Source: Sphingomonas tagetis (GTDB lineage: Bacteria; Pseudomonadota; Alphaproteobacteria; Sphingomonadales; Sphingomonadaceae). Taken from it: DNA of 64,000 bases. The DNA is taken from positions 1 to 64,000 of the forward strand of contig NZ_JAMLDX010000022.1 in the NCBI RefSeq assembly GCF_024211275.1, in the 5' to 3' direction. How positions within the stretch are numbered: position 1 is the first letter of the stretch; each line of letters begins with the position of its first letter. A model generated the notes under the pieces. It was not told the DNA's origin. It made no database searches and saw nothing but the letters and a program-made list of their open reading frames with translations. Shown here piece by piece: positions 8,458 to 17,336 of the stretch. A program made the translations under genes and the position numbers.

Positions 8458-9444
8458 TCAGCCTGCCGGCTTTTGCGCGTCCCACCGCTCGAAATGTGGC
8501 AGGAGTTCCGCTGGCAGCGTGTCCCGGAAATCTGCGTCAAGCTTGTAGTGCGGCATCGTCAGCCAGACGGCGTTGAGCAAGGCCACACCTTGCTTGGCGT
8601 CCTTGGGTTTCTTCTGCGGATTTCGCTCCGGTTTCTCGGCCATCCAGAGCTTGTGGAGCGCGAACCAGCGCGGGTCGGGCACCACGAGCCGGGCGGCCTC
8701 GCCATCCTGAACGCCAACCACCCGATCGATCGGCCTGCCTTCGAGAAGCCATTCCTGTTCGGGCAGCGGGACTGGTCGCGGTCGGTCCCGCGTTGCCTGG
8801 CCGCCGACGCGGCTGGGTGCCGCCAGGATTTCGACTTCATAGGCCTTGGCGTTACGCGCCTGAAAAGGCCGTTCTGAATTGACCGTATAGGTCATGTCGA
8901 CTTCCTTCAGGACCTTCCACAATGTCGGCCAGTCGTCGTCGGTCTCGACCGCGGTCAGCGCGAGATCGAAATCGAGCGTTGCATCGGGGGCGTCGCGGAT
9001 GAAGGCGTTGGCCTCGAGCGCATAGGCGACGAGGGCGTTGGTGCCGACGACCATCGCCTGTTGGCCGAGAAACCGCATTCGGTCCGCCTCGCGCAGGATC
9101 TTGCCGGCTTCGGTCGGCAACATCGGCAGGCGAAGCGCGCGGTAGAGGCTCGCCTGTTCCTTCAGTGTCGCCTTGCTTTGCGCCAGGCGTTCCTTGAGCG
9201 CTGCTTTCTCCGCCTTGTACTCGTCGAATTCGGCAAGCTTCTGCTCGTTCACCGGGCCCTTGCTCTTCATCGTTCCGAGACGATCGGTCACCTCGTAAAG
9301 ATATTCCCGGCCCGAGACCTCCTTGATCCGCATATTGTAGGGGAGCCCGTTCAGCGTGCGCAGCGCTTCCATCCAGACTTGATAGGCCTGCTCGAGATTG
9401 ACGATGACGCGCGATTGTTCGCTCGAGAAAGACTGCAGCGACAC
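8458..9444 (-). CDS. GSU2403-type nucleotidyltransferase-fold protein
   Basis: The 328-residue protein resembles the GSU2403/NTP_transf_8 family of predicted nucleotidyltransferases, relatives of AbiEii-type toxins. The substrate-binding signature MVVGTNALVAYA stands near residues 130-141, the likely metal-binding DFD follows about 20 residues on (DATLDFDLALTAV), and a C-terminal region carries the RWFALHKLWM helix. An N-terminal coiled coil (65-100, rich in Lys, Glu and Ala) precedes the domain. I chose GTG at 9444 because GGGGTAAATCC is just upstream and the longer frame runs through the palindromic promoter. No separate antitoxin is adjacent. Function is unknown; a defence or toxin role is inference. 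Confidence 0.75.
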   Translation of the reverse strand: MSLQSFSSEQSRVIVNLEQAYQVWMEALRTLNGLPYNMRIKEVSGREYLYEVTDRLGTMKSKGPVNEQKLAEFDEYKAEKAALKERLAQSKATLKEQASLYRALRLPMLPTEAGKILREADRMRFLGQQAMVVGTNALVAYALEANAFIRDAPDATLDFDLALTAVETDDDWPTLWKVLKEVDMTYTVNSERPFQARNAKAYEVEILAAPSRVGGQATRDRPRPVPLPEQEWLLEGRPIDRVVGVQDGEAARLVVPDPRWFALHKLWMAEKPERNPQKKPKDAKQGVALLNAVWLTMPHYKLDADFRDTLPAELLPHFERWDAQKPAG

Positions 9445-9446
9445 GG

Positions 9447-9548
9447 ATTTACCCCGCAATTGATCACTATGCCGGATTTGCGGGGTAAATGGCCAAAAAT
9501 CAAGCTTTGCCCCGCAGATAGGGAATCTCTGCAAATTGTGGGGTAAAT
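9447..9548. promoter_or_regulatory. Twin 44-bp palindromic operators upstream of the nucleotidyltransferase gene
   Basis: ATTTACCCCGCAA at 9447-9459 pairs perfectly with its complement at 9478-9490 across 18 bases. The same design recurs exactly 58 bases away: TTTGCCCCGCA at 9506-9516 pairs with TTGTGGGGTAAAT at 9536-9548, with a few mismatches. The first arm ends three bases before the GTG start codon. The even spacing and the location strongly suggest an autoregulatory operator, or a binding site for another regulator of this gene. Confidence 0.75.
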
Positions 9549-9820
9549 AGCGCGCTCCTGAGCCGGCGTGCGTCCGTGTGGAGGGCCGATCGCGCGCTCG
9601 AGTGTCAGCGAGCACATCAAGAGCGAGGCGCGATGCCGCCCCAAGCGATCTCGGCGCACCGCCGGCCGTTCGCAAACACGCGGCCTCGTAACTGACTGCC
9701 GCGACTTCGCGCGCGGATCAGTTTCTTCTCCTGCCGAGCGGCGCGCGCCGGCTCGACTCCATTTGGGGGTGCCGTCGCCAGCCCTGCTTCGGGACCGATG
9801 CTGTTTGGCCAGGCGCGTGG
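9549..9820. other. Intergenic stretch at the left inner boundary of the transfer region
   Basis: No credible gene, tRNA or insertion-sequence end could be found in this 272-base stretch between the twin palindromes and the DUF6894 gene. It marks the change from transfer genes to metabolic cargo. Short open frames here lack homology I recognise and ribosome-binding sites. Confidence 0.5.
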
Positions 9821-10057
9821 TCAGCTCGTCACATCGACTGCATCAGCGAAGGTGACCGTCGCCAGCACCTTTCCCTCCGCATCGTTGATTTCGATGCGAT
9901 GCTGAAGGTCCAGTCGCCCTTGGCGAACCGAGGCGGAAGCGAGGTCGCGCGCATAGTCGATCGCTCGCAGATGCGCGGCCGCCAGATTGTCGAAATCCTC
10001 GCCTTCCTCATCCGGCACGCCGATGTCGTTGATCACGTGAAAGAAAAAGCGTCCCAT
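9821..10057 (-). CDS. DUF6894-family small protein
   Basis: The protein has 78 residues from the ATG at 10057, starting MGRFFFHV, with the family pattern of an aromatic first strand, a PDEEG turn, a helix AAAHLRAIDYARDLA, and a final strand pair with the motif IEINDAEGKVLATVTFADAV. Proteins of this type are common, often multicopy, in soil alphaproteobacteria and have no known biochemical role. The longer upstream frame has no ribosome-binding site. It is transcribed divergently from the Crp/Fnr regulator that follows at 10271. Confidence 0.75.
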   Translation of the reverse strand: MGRFFFHVINDIGVPDEEGEDFDNLAAAHLRAIDYARDLASASVRQGRLDLQHRIEINDAEGKVLATVTFADAVDVTS

Positions 10058-10270
10058 GCTGCGCAAAATGTCCCACAGGCCTTGCCGCTCCGCATCTTGA
10101 TGGAGGTTGTGCAGCTTGTTTCGAGGCATCTGAAATTGCGGAAACTGAGCCACGTTATGGCGGACCGCTTCGCAAGCCCTATGAAACGCGCATCATCGGC
10201 ATTCGCCAGGCAGGCGTCGATGACTGAGAGTGGTCCTAAGCTCCCGCTTGCAATCTAGGGGGAGCATCGG

Positions 10271-11029
10271 ATGACCGCTTCGTCCACGGCCGCGCTGCAG
10301 CTTTTCGTAGACCGCCTGACCGCCCGCTCCATCCTGACGGACGAGGAGCAAGGCGCTATCCTCGCTTTACCATCGCATCGGGTGGAATTTCGGCGCAAGC
10401 AGGACTTTGTCCACATCGACGAGGTGACGTCCTACGCCTGCCTTATCGCGTCCGGCGTCGTGGGGAGGTTCGGGCAGACAGCCACCGGTGCGCGCCAGAC
10501 GACCGCATTCCACATCGCCGGGGACATGGTCGACTTGCACTCGACGGTGCGGCCAGTCGGTATCGGTGGGCTAAATGCGCTCTGCGAGGCGACCATCCTG
10601 CGGGTGCCACATGCCGCGATCCGCGAGGTGGCGGCCCGCTACCCGGCCATCGCCGAAGCATTCTGGCGCGATTGCATGCTCGATGCGGCAGTCCTGATGC
10701 AATGGGTCGTGAATGTCGGCCGGCGCGACGCGCGCACGCGGATCGCCCATGTGTTGTGCGAGATGGCCATCCGCATCGGGGAGGATCGTCAAATCCTGGT
10801 CGAATATGATCTGCCCATTACGCAGGAGCAGCTTGGCGATGCGGCTGCGCTGACCTCGGTTCATGTCAACCGGTCGCTCAAGACGCTGACCGACCTCGTG
10901 ACGATCAGGCACGGGCGCGTCAGGATTCGGGACTGGCATGCGCTTGCTGATGTCGGCGAGTTCGAAGGCTCCTATCTGACCGCCGACACCGCGCCGGATC
11001 GACAGCGACGCTATCTCGAACGCCCTTGA
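10271..11029 (+). CDS. Crp/Fnr-family transcriptional regulator
   Basis: The 252-residue protein has an N-terminal cyclic-nucleotide-binding-like beta-roll (about 10-125), the long dimerisation helix (about 130-160), and a C-terminal winged helix-turn-helix (LPITQEQLGDAAALTSVHVNRSLKTL, about 178-203). It lacks the FNR cysteine cluster, so oxygen sensing by an iron-sulfur cluster is unlikely. The start ATG is preceded by GGGGGAGCATCGG. Members of this subgroup in sphingomonads often regulate stress or respiratory genes, but the target is unknown here. It is the first cargo gene on the plus strand and has no operon partner. Confidence 0.88.
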   Translation: MTASSTAALQLFVDRLTARSILTDEEQGAILALPSHRVEFRRKQDFVHIDEVTSYACLIASGVVGRFGQTATGARQTTAFHIAGDMVDLHSTVRPVGIGGLNALCEATILRVPHAAIREVAARYPAIAEAFWRDCMLDAAVLMQWVVNVGRRDARTRIAHVLCEMAIRIGEDRQILVEYDLPITQEQLGDAAALTSVHVNRSLKTLTDLVTIRHGRVRIRDWHALADVGEFEGSYLTADTAPDRQRRYLERP

Positions 11030-11689
11030 GCAGAGCCGACCTGCAGGCGATGTCGGGCGATTTGAATCGAGCCGCGCTAGGCGGTTGCCGAGGTCGCCGG
11101 ATCGTATCGCATAGCATTCCGACCCGGACAGCATCGTTGAAATGCACGTGTCCGCATCTGCGTCCGCCAGCGCAAGCAACGCTTCGACATATTAGCAGGC
11201 GCGGGCAGCTCGCGCCCGGCTACGCAAGGTATCTTTTGGCAGATCGCTCTACACGCGAGCATCTTTACGCTGCCGAGGTTTCTTGAGACCTCAGGATGGA
11301 ATGTTCATCTGCGCGTAGGCGACGCTCGCCGCGTTTTGAGCTGCATCGGGAATCAGCCCGATCTTGATTCTGCCAATATGCGCAACCCGGGACGATCACG
11401 GCTGCAGCATTTGGCAGCGTTAGCGTGGGCACGGGCGTCGTACGCAAGATGTGGAACGGGAAGCTGGACGCATCAGATGACGTCCGCCGACGGGAATTTC
11501 TCGATCCGCCCGTCTCGATCCGCAAGGTCCATGGCTAATAGCGGTCCCCATATCTCGACCGGCAAGGCATTCGGACTGGCTTAGAGCCATTTCGGATCGA
11601 CGGGCCAGGTGAACGCGAATTGCTGAGTGCGACCAGATGCCAACCAATGTAAGATCGGGCGTTGCCTCGCATTTGATGCTGCGCGCTGC
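11030..11689. other. Gene-poor stretch
   Basis: I see no supported gene in these 660 bases between the Crp/Fnr regulator and the end of the S10 peptidase gene. The open frames present are short, lack ribosome-binding sites and recognisable domains, and have irregular codon use. No terminator with a clear T-tract and no repeat stood out. Confidence 0.5.
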
Positions 11690-13318
11690 CTACCATCTAC
11701 GCGTTACCATCGCGCGCACGTCCTGCATCATCGCTGCGAGACTGGCCTCAATCGTATAGGGCATATGCCCGCCCTGATAGTTGTAGCTGCGCACGCGGGC
11801 GCGAGGCCATCCCGACTGCGTCACGAGGTAATTCTGTGCGCCGATCGTCGTTTGTGTGTCATAATAGCCGTTGGCGACAAGCAGGCGGAAATCAGGCTGA
11901 GCTGCAAACAGGTCGGTGATCGGCTCACCATAGGGCCAATCACCGAACGGCGTCTTGTTGGGGCCGAAGTCCCATCCGTTCAGGCCGCTGGTCGGGACTT
12001 CCCGCACGTAACTGCCAACCTTGGCTGTAACGCCGAGATCGCTGGCCAGATACGCGAGCAGCGCATCGATATAGCTGTTGGACACCGCGCTGAACGGACT
12101 GGATTGTCCTACCGGACTGACATAACGCGCGTCATAGGTGTCGAGGAGCTTGCCGGGAAAAAGGGCGCGTTGGTAGTCCGTCTTCGTCATGCGCAACGCG
12201 TTTTTTAGCCAGAAATCGGCTGGGATGCCGGTGAATTCCTGCAAGCGCCGCGCAACTGCCTGGCGCTCGTCAAGCGGCGCGGTGGCCCCGGCAAACAGCG
12301 CCGTCAGATAGGCTTTTGCGGCGAAATCGTGCGCATCCTGCATGTAGCGGTCAAAGCTGCGACCCCTGCGTTCGGCGCGATAATGGTGCCAGGCGATCGC
12401 CGCCAGCGTCGGCAGCGAAACCGCATAGCTGACGATGTTTCCGCGCCGCTGCACATATTCGACGATGTTGACGGCTTGCCCGATAAGGACAAGCCCCGCT
12501 GGCGGCCGGCCTGATTCAGCAAGCTGCCGTGCCGCTTCGGACGCCCGGATCGTGCCATAGCTTTCCCCGACGAGATAATATGGCGAGCCTTCGCGCCGAT
12601 GCGCCCTGGTCCAGGCGAGGACGAGCTGCTGGAGTTGGCGCGCGTCCGCGACATTCGAAAACTGGGTCCGGATATCGATGCCCTTCGCGGTGCGGCTGAA
12701 ACCGGTGCCGGCCGGATCGAAGAACACGACATCCGCAACGTCCAGGATCGAATAGCGATTGTCCACGCTCTTAAAGGTGGCCGGATCAGCGGCGATGTCG
12801 TCAGGAATTGCTACCCGCTTGGGCCCGAACGCGCCCATATGGAGAAAGGCTGAATGAACAATGGGTCCGCCATTGAACACGAACAACACCGGCCGGTCGA
12901 GAGTGGCGTTGCGCGCGACATAGGAGATGGAGACGAGCTTGGCGGCCGGTGCACCGTCGAGGCCCGCCGCATCGAACTGCTCGACAAACGCACGATAGGC
13001 GACTTTCTTGCCGTTGAAGGTGCCGCGATGTTCAGTGACGATCGGTGCCGACAGCGAGACAGGCGTGGCCGCCGCCGGGGCAGGGGGCGCCTGCCGGGCT
13101 TGCACCGGTGCGCTCAGCAGTAACGTCAGGGCGACCCACTTCAAGAAGCCCCGCGTTCCATTCGGGCCTGGTCCCATGCGCCATTGCGGCACTTCGTACA
13201 GCAACTCGCGCAAATCGTGTAGCTTGCCCATTTTCGAGCGATCCCTCGCGATGCTGTTGCGATGCATGGTCGGAGCGTGTTGCCGCGCAAGCCTTGTGGC
13301 GACATCCGTCGACGGCAC
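11690..13318 (-). CDS. Serine carboxypeptidase-like peptidase (S10), copy 1
   Basis: The frame encodes a secreted S10-family peptidase of up to 542 residues. The nucleophile motif GESYG, the catalytic aspartate in NGYYDTQ and histidine in GGHMPY are all present in the expected order. The oxyanion motif is altered: FNGGP is followed by IVHS where the family has GSSS. The GTG at 13318 lies two bases after the stop of the preceding S10 gene. A signal-like hydrophobic segment (FLKWVALTLLLSAPVQA) lies near residues 58-74, so a start at 13231 or 13177 may be used instead. It is last in a CapA-S10-S10 operon. The role is probably release of C-terminal residues from imported or extracellular peptides. 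Confidence 0.85.
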   Translation of the reverse strand: MPSTDVATRLARQHAPTMHRNSIARDRSKMGKLHDLRELLYEVPQWRMGPGPNGTRGFLKWVALTLLLSAPVQARQAPPAPAAATPVSLSAPIVTEHRGTFNGKKVAYRAFVEQFDAAGLDGAPAAKLVSISYVARNATLDRPVLFVFNGGPIVHSAFLHMGAFGPKRVAIPDDIAADPATFKSVDNRYSILDVADVVFFDPAGTGFSRTAKGIDIRTQFSNVADARQLQQLVLAWTRAHRREGSPYYLVGESYGTIRASEAARQLAESGRPPAGLVLIGQAVNIVEYVQRRGNIVSYAVSLPTLAAIAWHHYRAERRGRSFDRYMQDAHDFAAKAYLTALFAGATAPLDERQAVARRLQEFTGIPADFWLKNALRMTKTDYQRALFPGKLLDTYDARYVSPVGQSSPFSAVSNSYIDALLAYLASDLGVTAKVGSYVREVPTSGLNGWDFGPNKTPFGDWPYGEPITDLFAAQPDFRLLVANGYYDTQTTIGAQNYLVTQSGWPRARVRSYNYQGGHMPYTIEASLAAMMQDVRAMVTRRW

Positions 13319-13320
13319 TG

Positions 13321-14946
13321 CTATCGGCCTTGGGGTGGCAACTGGTCGAGCACGAAGGCGCGAACGTCGTCGGCAAATAGCCTGGCAGTGCCGCCCAGAT
13401 AGAGCATGTGCCCGGATTCATAGTTGCGGAAGAACACGCGATCAGGCGCTGCCCCGGACCCACGCAGATCCTTCTCTGCCTGGTTCGGCGTGGTCACCAT
13501 GTCGTAATAGCCGGATGCCGACAGCACGCGCAGTCGCGGATTGCGTCGCATCGCGATCGCCAGATCGCCTGCGAAATTCTGCCCGGCCGGGACGCCGGCG
13601 CGTACCCAGTTCCATTTGGGGTTGAGACCCTCCCATACGATCGAGCCATAGGGGACTGGCATGTCCACCTTCAGTTCCTTGAGCATGTCATGGAACGATG
13701 CCACGAAGCCTGGCACGTATCGCCCCATCGCGGGGTCGTCCGAAACCGGATCGCCGCCGCTCAGCGCGAGCGGCAGCGTATAGCGGCTGTCATACATGCC
13801 GACTTCCTGGTTCGACGGCGCCAGCAGCTGCTTGCCATAGGCCTGAACGCTCATGCGCAGCCCTGCCTTGAGCCACGCCTCGGCCGGCAAGCCGGTCAGG
13901 TCCGAAAGCCGCTGCGCGATTGCCAACTTTTCGGCTTCTGGCAGCGTGCCCGCGCCCAGTCGCGCGAGTGCGTCGGCATAATCGCGCTTCGCGAACGCCG
14001 TCGCCTCGGCATAGATTGCGCCGGCATCGCGGCCACCGCGCGCGATCCTGTTGTGATACCAGGCGGTGACGGCGAGACTGGGCAAACTGGTGACCGCACT
14101 AGGGTCAGGGCCGTTGGGCCGCGGCGCATCGGGCGGCGCGACCACACCTGCGTTCAAGGCGACGCCCAGCAGGATGACCCCGTCGAGCGTGATGCCGCGC
14201 ATGACCCCGGTATAGGTCACCCCGCCCATCAGCGCGCGCGAAAGCACTGCCGCCCGGATCGAGCCATAGCTTTCACCGACCAGATATTTGGGTGAGTTCC
14301 AGCGCCCGTTCTTGGTCAACCAGAGTTCGATGAAGCGAGCGATCGACTCGGCGTCCTCGTCGACGCCGTAAAAATCCTCGTTACGCGCGTTGCCGACCGC
14401 ATGGCTGTAGCCGGTCCCAACCGGATCGATAAACACCAAATCGGCGATATCCAGCAGGCTGTAGGGGTTGTCCTGCAGGCCGAACGGCGGCGTGTTGGAG
14501 GGGTTCACCTCGGAGTCGAGGACCAGCCGGCGGGGCCCGAAAATGCCCATGTGAAGCCAGATCGACGACGAGCCGGGCCCTCCGTTGAAGATGAAGAGCA
14601 CGGGCCGCTTGGCGTTGCCGGGGTTGCTGCGAACATAGGCGAACGAGAAGATGCTGGCGATCGGCTCGTTCGCCAGATTGGAGACGATCGTCTCGCCTGC
14701 CGTCGCGGTATATTCGACGGGTTTGCCACGAATGCTGACGCGGCGCTTGGTGACGAACTGCCTCGGGGTCGGCATATCCGCGAACGTCAGCGGCTGTGGC
14801 GATGTACGCGTAACGACCTTTGGCGAGGTCGGGGCGACTACCTGGCCGGCAGCCGAGATCGGAAGGGCGGCAAGCAGCAGGCAAAGCACGGCCGCACGCG
14901 CACTGCGTCCTGCAAACGACTGGACCGTGGAGCGACGCCACGTCAT
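13321..14946 (-). CDS. Serine carboxypeptidase-like peptidase (S10), copy 2
   Basis: This 541-residue protein has an N-terminal signal peptide (hydrophobic core AAVLCLLLAALPISA, residues 18-32), the substrate/oxyanion motif FNGGPGSSSIWLHMG, the nucleophile motif GESYGSIRA, a catalytic aspartate in SGYYDM and a histidine in SGHMLY. All S10 residues are therefore intact. It removes C-terminal amino acids from peptides, presumably in the periplasm. Its ATG overlaps the stop of the CapA gene in an ATGA, and copy 1 follows by two bases, so the three genes form one operon. The two S10 products share layout but differ around the oxyanion loop. Confidence 0.9.
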   Translation of the reverse strand: MTWRRSTVQSFAGRSARAAVLCLLLAALPISAAGQVVAPTSPKVVTRTSPQPLTFADMPTPRQFVTKRRVSIRGKPVEYTATAGETIVSNLANEPIASIFSFAYVRSNPGNAKRPVLFIFNGGPGSSSIWLHMGIFGPRRLVLDSEVNPSNTPPFGLQDNPYSLLDIADLVFIDPVGTGYSHAVGNARNEDFYGVDEDAESIARFIELWLTKNGRWNSPKYLVGESYGSIRAAVLSRALMGGVTYTGVMRGITLDGVILLGVALNAGVVAPPDAPRPNGPDPSAVTSLPSLAVTAWYHNRIARGGRDAGAIYAEATAFAKRDYADALARLGAGTLPEAEKLAIAQRLSDLTGLPAEAWLKAGLRMSVQAYGKQLLAPSNQEVGMYDSRYTLPLALSGGDPVSDDPAMGRYVPGFVASFHDMLKELKVDMPVPYGSIVWEGLNPKWNWVRAGVPAGQNFAGDLAIAMRRNPRLRVLSASGYYDMVTTPNQAEKDLRGSGAAPDRVFFRNYESGHMLYLGGTARLFADDVRAFVLDQLPPQGR

Positions 14947-16301
14947 TGAGACTTGCCCCCCGCATGTGCCGCGACATCGATGACGCCTTGCTCGCCACGG
15001 ATATCGACGTTGGTGCCGAATAGCCTGGAGTTCGCCGCCACCCGGCTCAGAATGCGCGCCGCGTCACCGCCCTTGGCCGGACGCGGCATGCCGCGATCGG
15101 GTCCGTCGCGCCCGTCCATCATCATGGGATGCAGCACGATGCGCGCGACGCGGCCGCCGCGATATTCGTTGATGGCGATGACGCTTTCGAACCAGGTGTC
15201 GGGCAGCGTGATCACGGTCGGCTCCGGATCGGCGCTCGCGATCTTGAGCGTTTTCGGCAAGTCGGTGAAGAGGTGCCCGACCCCATAGAAAATCGGCTTC
15301 CCGCGATAGATTTCGATGCCCTGGACCGCATGTGGGCCGTGGCGCACGACCATGTCCGCGCCCGCGTCGATCACCGAATGGAAAAGCGGCGGCAGGAAAT
15401 CAGCGGGCACTGGATCCTCATACCCACCGGAGCGGGTCTCATGCGCGTGGATCGAGAACAGGACCAGCTGCGATTTCTCGCGCGCAGCTGCGACCGAGGC
15501 GAGCAGTGCCGCTCGATCACCGGCATTTACGTCATAGGCAATGCCGGGCGTCTTGCTGACACGATAGCTGGTCTCCCCGACATTGAATGCAAGGCTCTTT
15601 GCTGTCGGCAGATCATAGCCCTGCCAACCCTGCCGTACCGCCATGCCGCGCAGGATCTTCGCCTCGCGCTCGCTTACCATTATGGTCGGTTTGACGTGGA
15701 GCGGGTTGAGGCCCGGCCGGGCATTGACGCCGCGCGCCGCATCCCCTGCTGCAAAGCTCGCCGGGAAGGTTGATGCGGTGGCGATCAGCGCCACGGTCGT
15801 CTCGCCGCTATTATAGTAGGCCGGTGCACGCGCATCGGAGAGGCTCCGTCCCGTGCCGGCATGCGCCAGCCCGATCGCATCGAACGCGCGGTCCGACGTC
15901 AACAGGCCTTCGGTCCCATAATCCATGGCATGGTTGTTAGCACGTGACACCAGGTCGATCCCGATCGACTTGAACGCGCGCGTGACCGCAAGGCTGTGGC
16001 GCGGATAACCGCCGCCATTGTCCGCTGACAGCCAGCCTGGGAAGGTGGCTGGATCTAGCGTCGTGCCTTCCTGATTAGCGAAAGCGACGTCGGCCGATCC
16101 GATCAGCGCTTTCACCGCAGTGAAGTCGGTCGAGGCTTCCGGAAAGCTTTCAGTGTAGGGGCCAAGCATGTCACCCGAAATGGCAACGGTGAAGCCATCG
16201 GGTGCCTCGGTCTTTTGTTGCGGAGCGGCCCATGCGGGCGGTGAGCACAGCGTGAGCAGCAACGCCGAGGTGAGCGTGGATCGAGTCTTAGTCAATGTCA
16301 T
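14943..16301 (-). CDS. CapA-family (PGA_cap) metallophosphatase-like secreted protein
   Basis: The 452-residue protein begins with a signal peptide (LTSALLLTLCSPPAWA) and has the CapA/PGA_cap motifs: SGDMLGP near the start of the domain, ADVAFANQEGT, SRANNHAMDYG, and later SIHAHE and RHGPHAVQGIE. These correspond to the metal-binding D, N and H positions of calcineurin-like phosphoesterases. CapA proteins act in poly-gamma-glutamate anchoring or related cell-surface chemistry, but stand-alone forms are of unknown function. I chose ATG at 16301 because GGAG precedes it; the longer frame starts inside the operator at 16402. It leads the operon with two S10 peptidases, suggesting a role in handling gamma-linked or surface peptides. 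Confidence 0.8.
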   Translation of the reverse strand: MTLTKTRSTLTSALLLTLCSPPAWAAPQQKTEAPDGFTVAISGDMLGPYTESFPEASTDFTAVKALIGSADVAFANQEGTTLDPATFPGWLSADNGGGYPRHSLAVTRAFKSIGIDLVSRANNHAMDYGTEGLLTSDRAFDAIGLAHAGTGRSLSDARAPAYYNSGETTVALIATASTFPASFAAGDAARGVNARPGLNPLHVKPTIMVSEREAKILRGMAVRQGWQGYDLPTAKSLAFNVGETSYRVSKTPGIAYDVNAGDRAALLASVAAAREKSQLVLFSIHAHETRSGGYEDPVPADFLPPLFHSVIDAGADMVVRHGPHAVQGIEIYRGKPIFYGVGHLFTDLPKTLKIASADPEPTVITLPDTWFESVIAINEYRGGRVARIVLHPMMMDGRDGPDRGMPRPAKGGDAARILSRVAANSRLFGTNVDIRGEQGVIDVAAHAGGKSQ

Positions 16302-16401
16302 TCCCAAGCTCCGCTTGATGCTTCTCTCCGCCCATTGTCGGATGCCGCGTCGGTATCGTACTCCGCCAATCGATGGATGGCGCATGGTGCTCGTGTTGGC
16401 A

Positions 16402-16415
16402 ATACATGTCTGCAT
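16402..16415. promoter_or_regulatory. Palindromic operator ATACA-N4-TGTAT, CapA/S10 operon
   Basis: ATACATGTCTGCAT lies 101 bases upstream of the CapA start and matches the cargo consensus with one mismatch in the right arm (TGCAT for TGTAT). Its placement links the CapA/S10 operon to the regulon found mainly at 30-51 kb. Confidence 0.5.
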
Positions 16416-16769
16416 CGTTCGTGGAAGGAGCTCGGGGAGGCGGCGCGCTGCGATCCGAGCGCGGCCGCCATGCCCTTATTTGTCGACGAGCATGGATGGC
16501 GCAAGTCGCCTGGATCTGACCGACATGGCGCTTCACGCCAGACGCCCGAATGGCTGGTGGCGAAACCGTCGGGAGCAATGATGGAGCGAGGCGGTTGCCG
16601 GTGCTGCGACCGACGCGTTGGCAAGCGTGAAGACCGCAGAACGAGCGCTGCATCCTTTGCGAGCATGGAGTTGAAGTTCGCAAAGGATCCGCGCGCTGCG
16701 GCCGCTCGGAATGAGGGCTGGCAGTAGCGAGATCGCATGTCTGCCTCGTCACGAGATGGTCCACGCCGA
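16416..16769. other. Intergenic stretch between CapA operator and MarR gene
   Basis: No gene is supported here. A perfect 11-bp inverted repeat, ATCCTTTGCGA at 16652-16662 and its complement at 16678-16688, has no following T-tract, so it is more likely a protein-binding site or a remnant than a terminator. Several overlapping open frames exist on both strands but show no recognisable domain. Confidence 0.45.
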
Positions 16770-17336
16770 TCAAACGGCGTGGGGCGCTCGCACCACGGAT
16801 GCTATATTCATGCTCCGATCACGTCGCACCACTGGCCCTTGTCGCCCGGCCCGGTCAACTTGACTCGCGTATTCCGGATCACAGCTCACGCCGGGCTTGG
16901 CGCCCGCGCGCATGGCCGCAACCTCGACGCGGTGCAGGGTTGCGACAAAAGCCGCCACGTTTGTTTCGGGAAGTGATCCAAACAGCAGCTCCCGCGCATG
17001 ATCGATTGCGGGCATGGTGCGATCGAGCCGCTCTAGCCCTTGCCGGGTCACCCGCAGCCGGCGCAAGCGAGCGTCTTCGCATGGCGATGCGGCTTCGATC
17101 AGTGATTGCCGCATCAGCTCCTTGCAGGCACGATACACCGCGACCTTGTCGAGACCGACCTGCCGTACCACCTCCCGCTGGGGCGCTGCTCCAAGCTCGC
17201 GCAGGACATAGAGCGTCACCCACTCGCGAAAGCAAAGGTCGTGCGGCCGCAGCGCCTTGTTATAGACTCGCTCCGGCGGGCCAGCCGGGAAGGTGAGCCG
17301 CAGGAACATGGCATCGTTAGCGCGGTCGTCGCTCAT
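16770..17336 (-). CDS. MarR-family transcriptional regulator
   Basis: The protein has 188 residues from the ATG at 17336, which overlaps the stop of the ferredoxin gene in an ATGA. A winged helix-turn-helix lies about residues 38-95, with recognition-helix sequence LDKVAVYRACKELMRQSLIE and wing ARLRRLRVTRQG. MarR proteins repress genes and often respond to aromatic ligands. As last gene of the phenylalanine/homogentisate operon it probably controls that operon, with a pathway intermediate as ligand; this is inference. The C-terminal 40 residues have no clear similarity to the MarR dimerisation helices and may be divergent. Confidence 0.85.
   Translation of the reverse strand: MSDDRANDAMFLRLTFPAGPPERVYNKALRPHDLCFREWVTLYVLRELGAAPQREVVRQVGLDKVAVYRACKELMRQSLIEAASPCEDARLRRLRVTRQGLERLDRTMPAIDHARELLFGSLPETNVAAFVATLHRVEVAAMRAGAKPGVSCDPEYASQVDRAGRQGPVVRRDRSMNIASVVRAPHAV

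Noticed and set aside
9720..9800. Possible tRNA 3' fragment near the CTCGACTCC stretch
   Set aside because: The T-arm does not pair properly and no acceptor or anticodon arm could be built.
16652..16688. Inverted repeat as terminator of the MarR or CapA operon
   Set aside because: No T-tract follows on either strand, and it lies upstream of both genes' coding ends in an unsuitable position.
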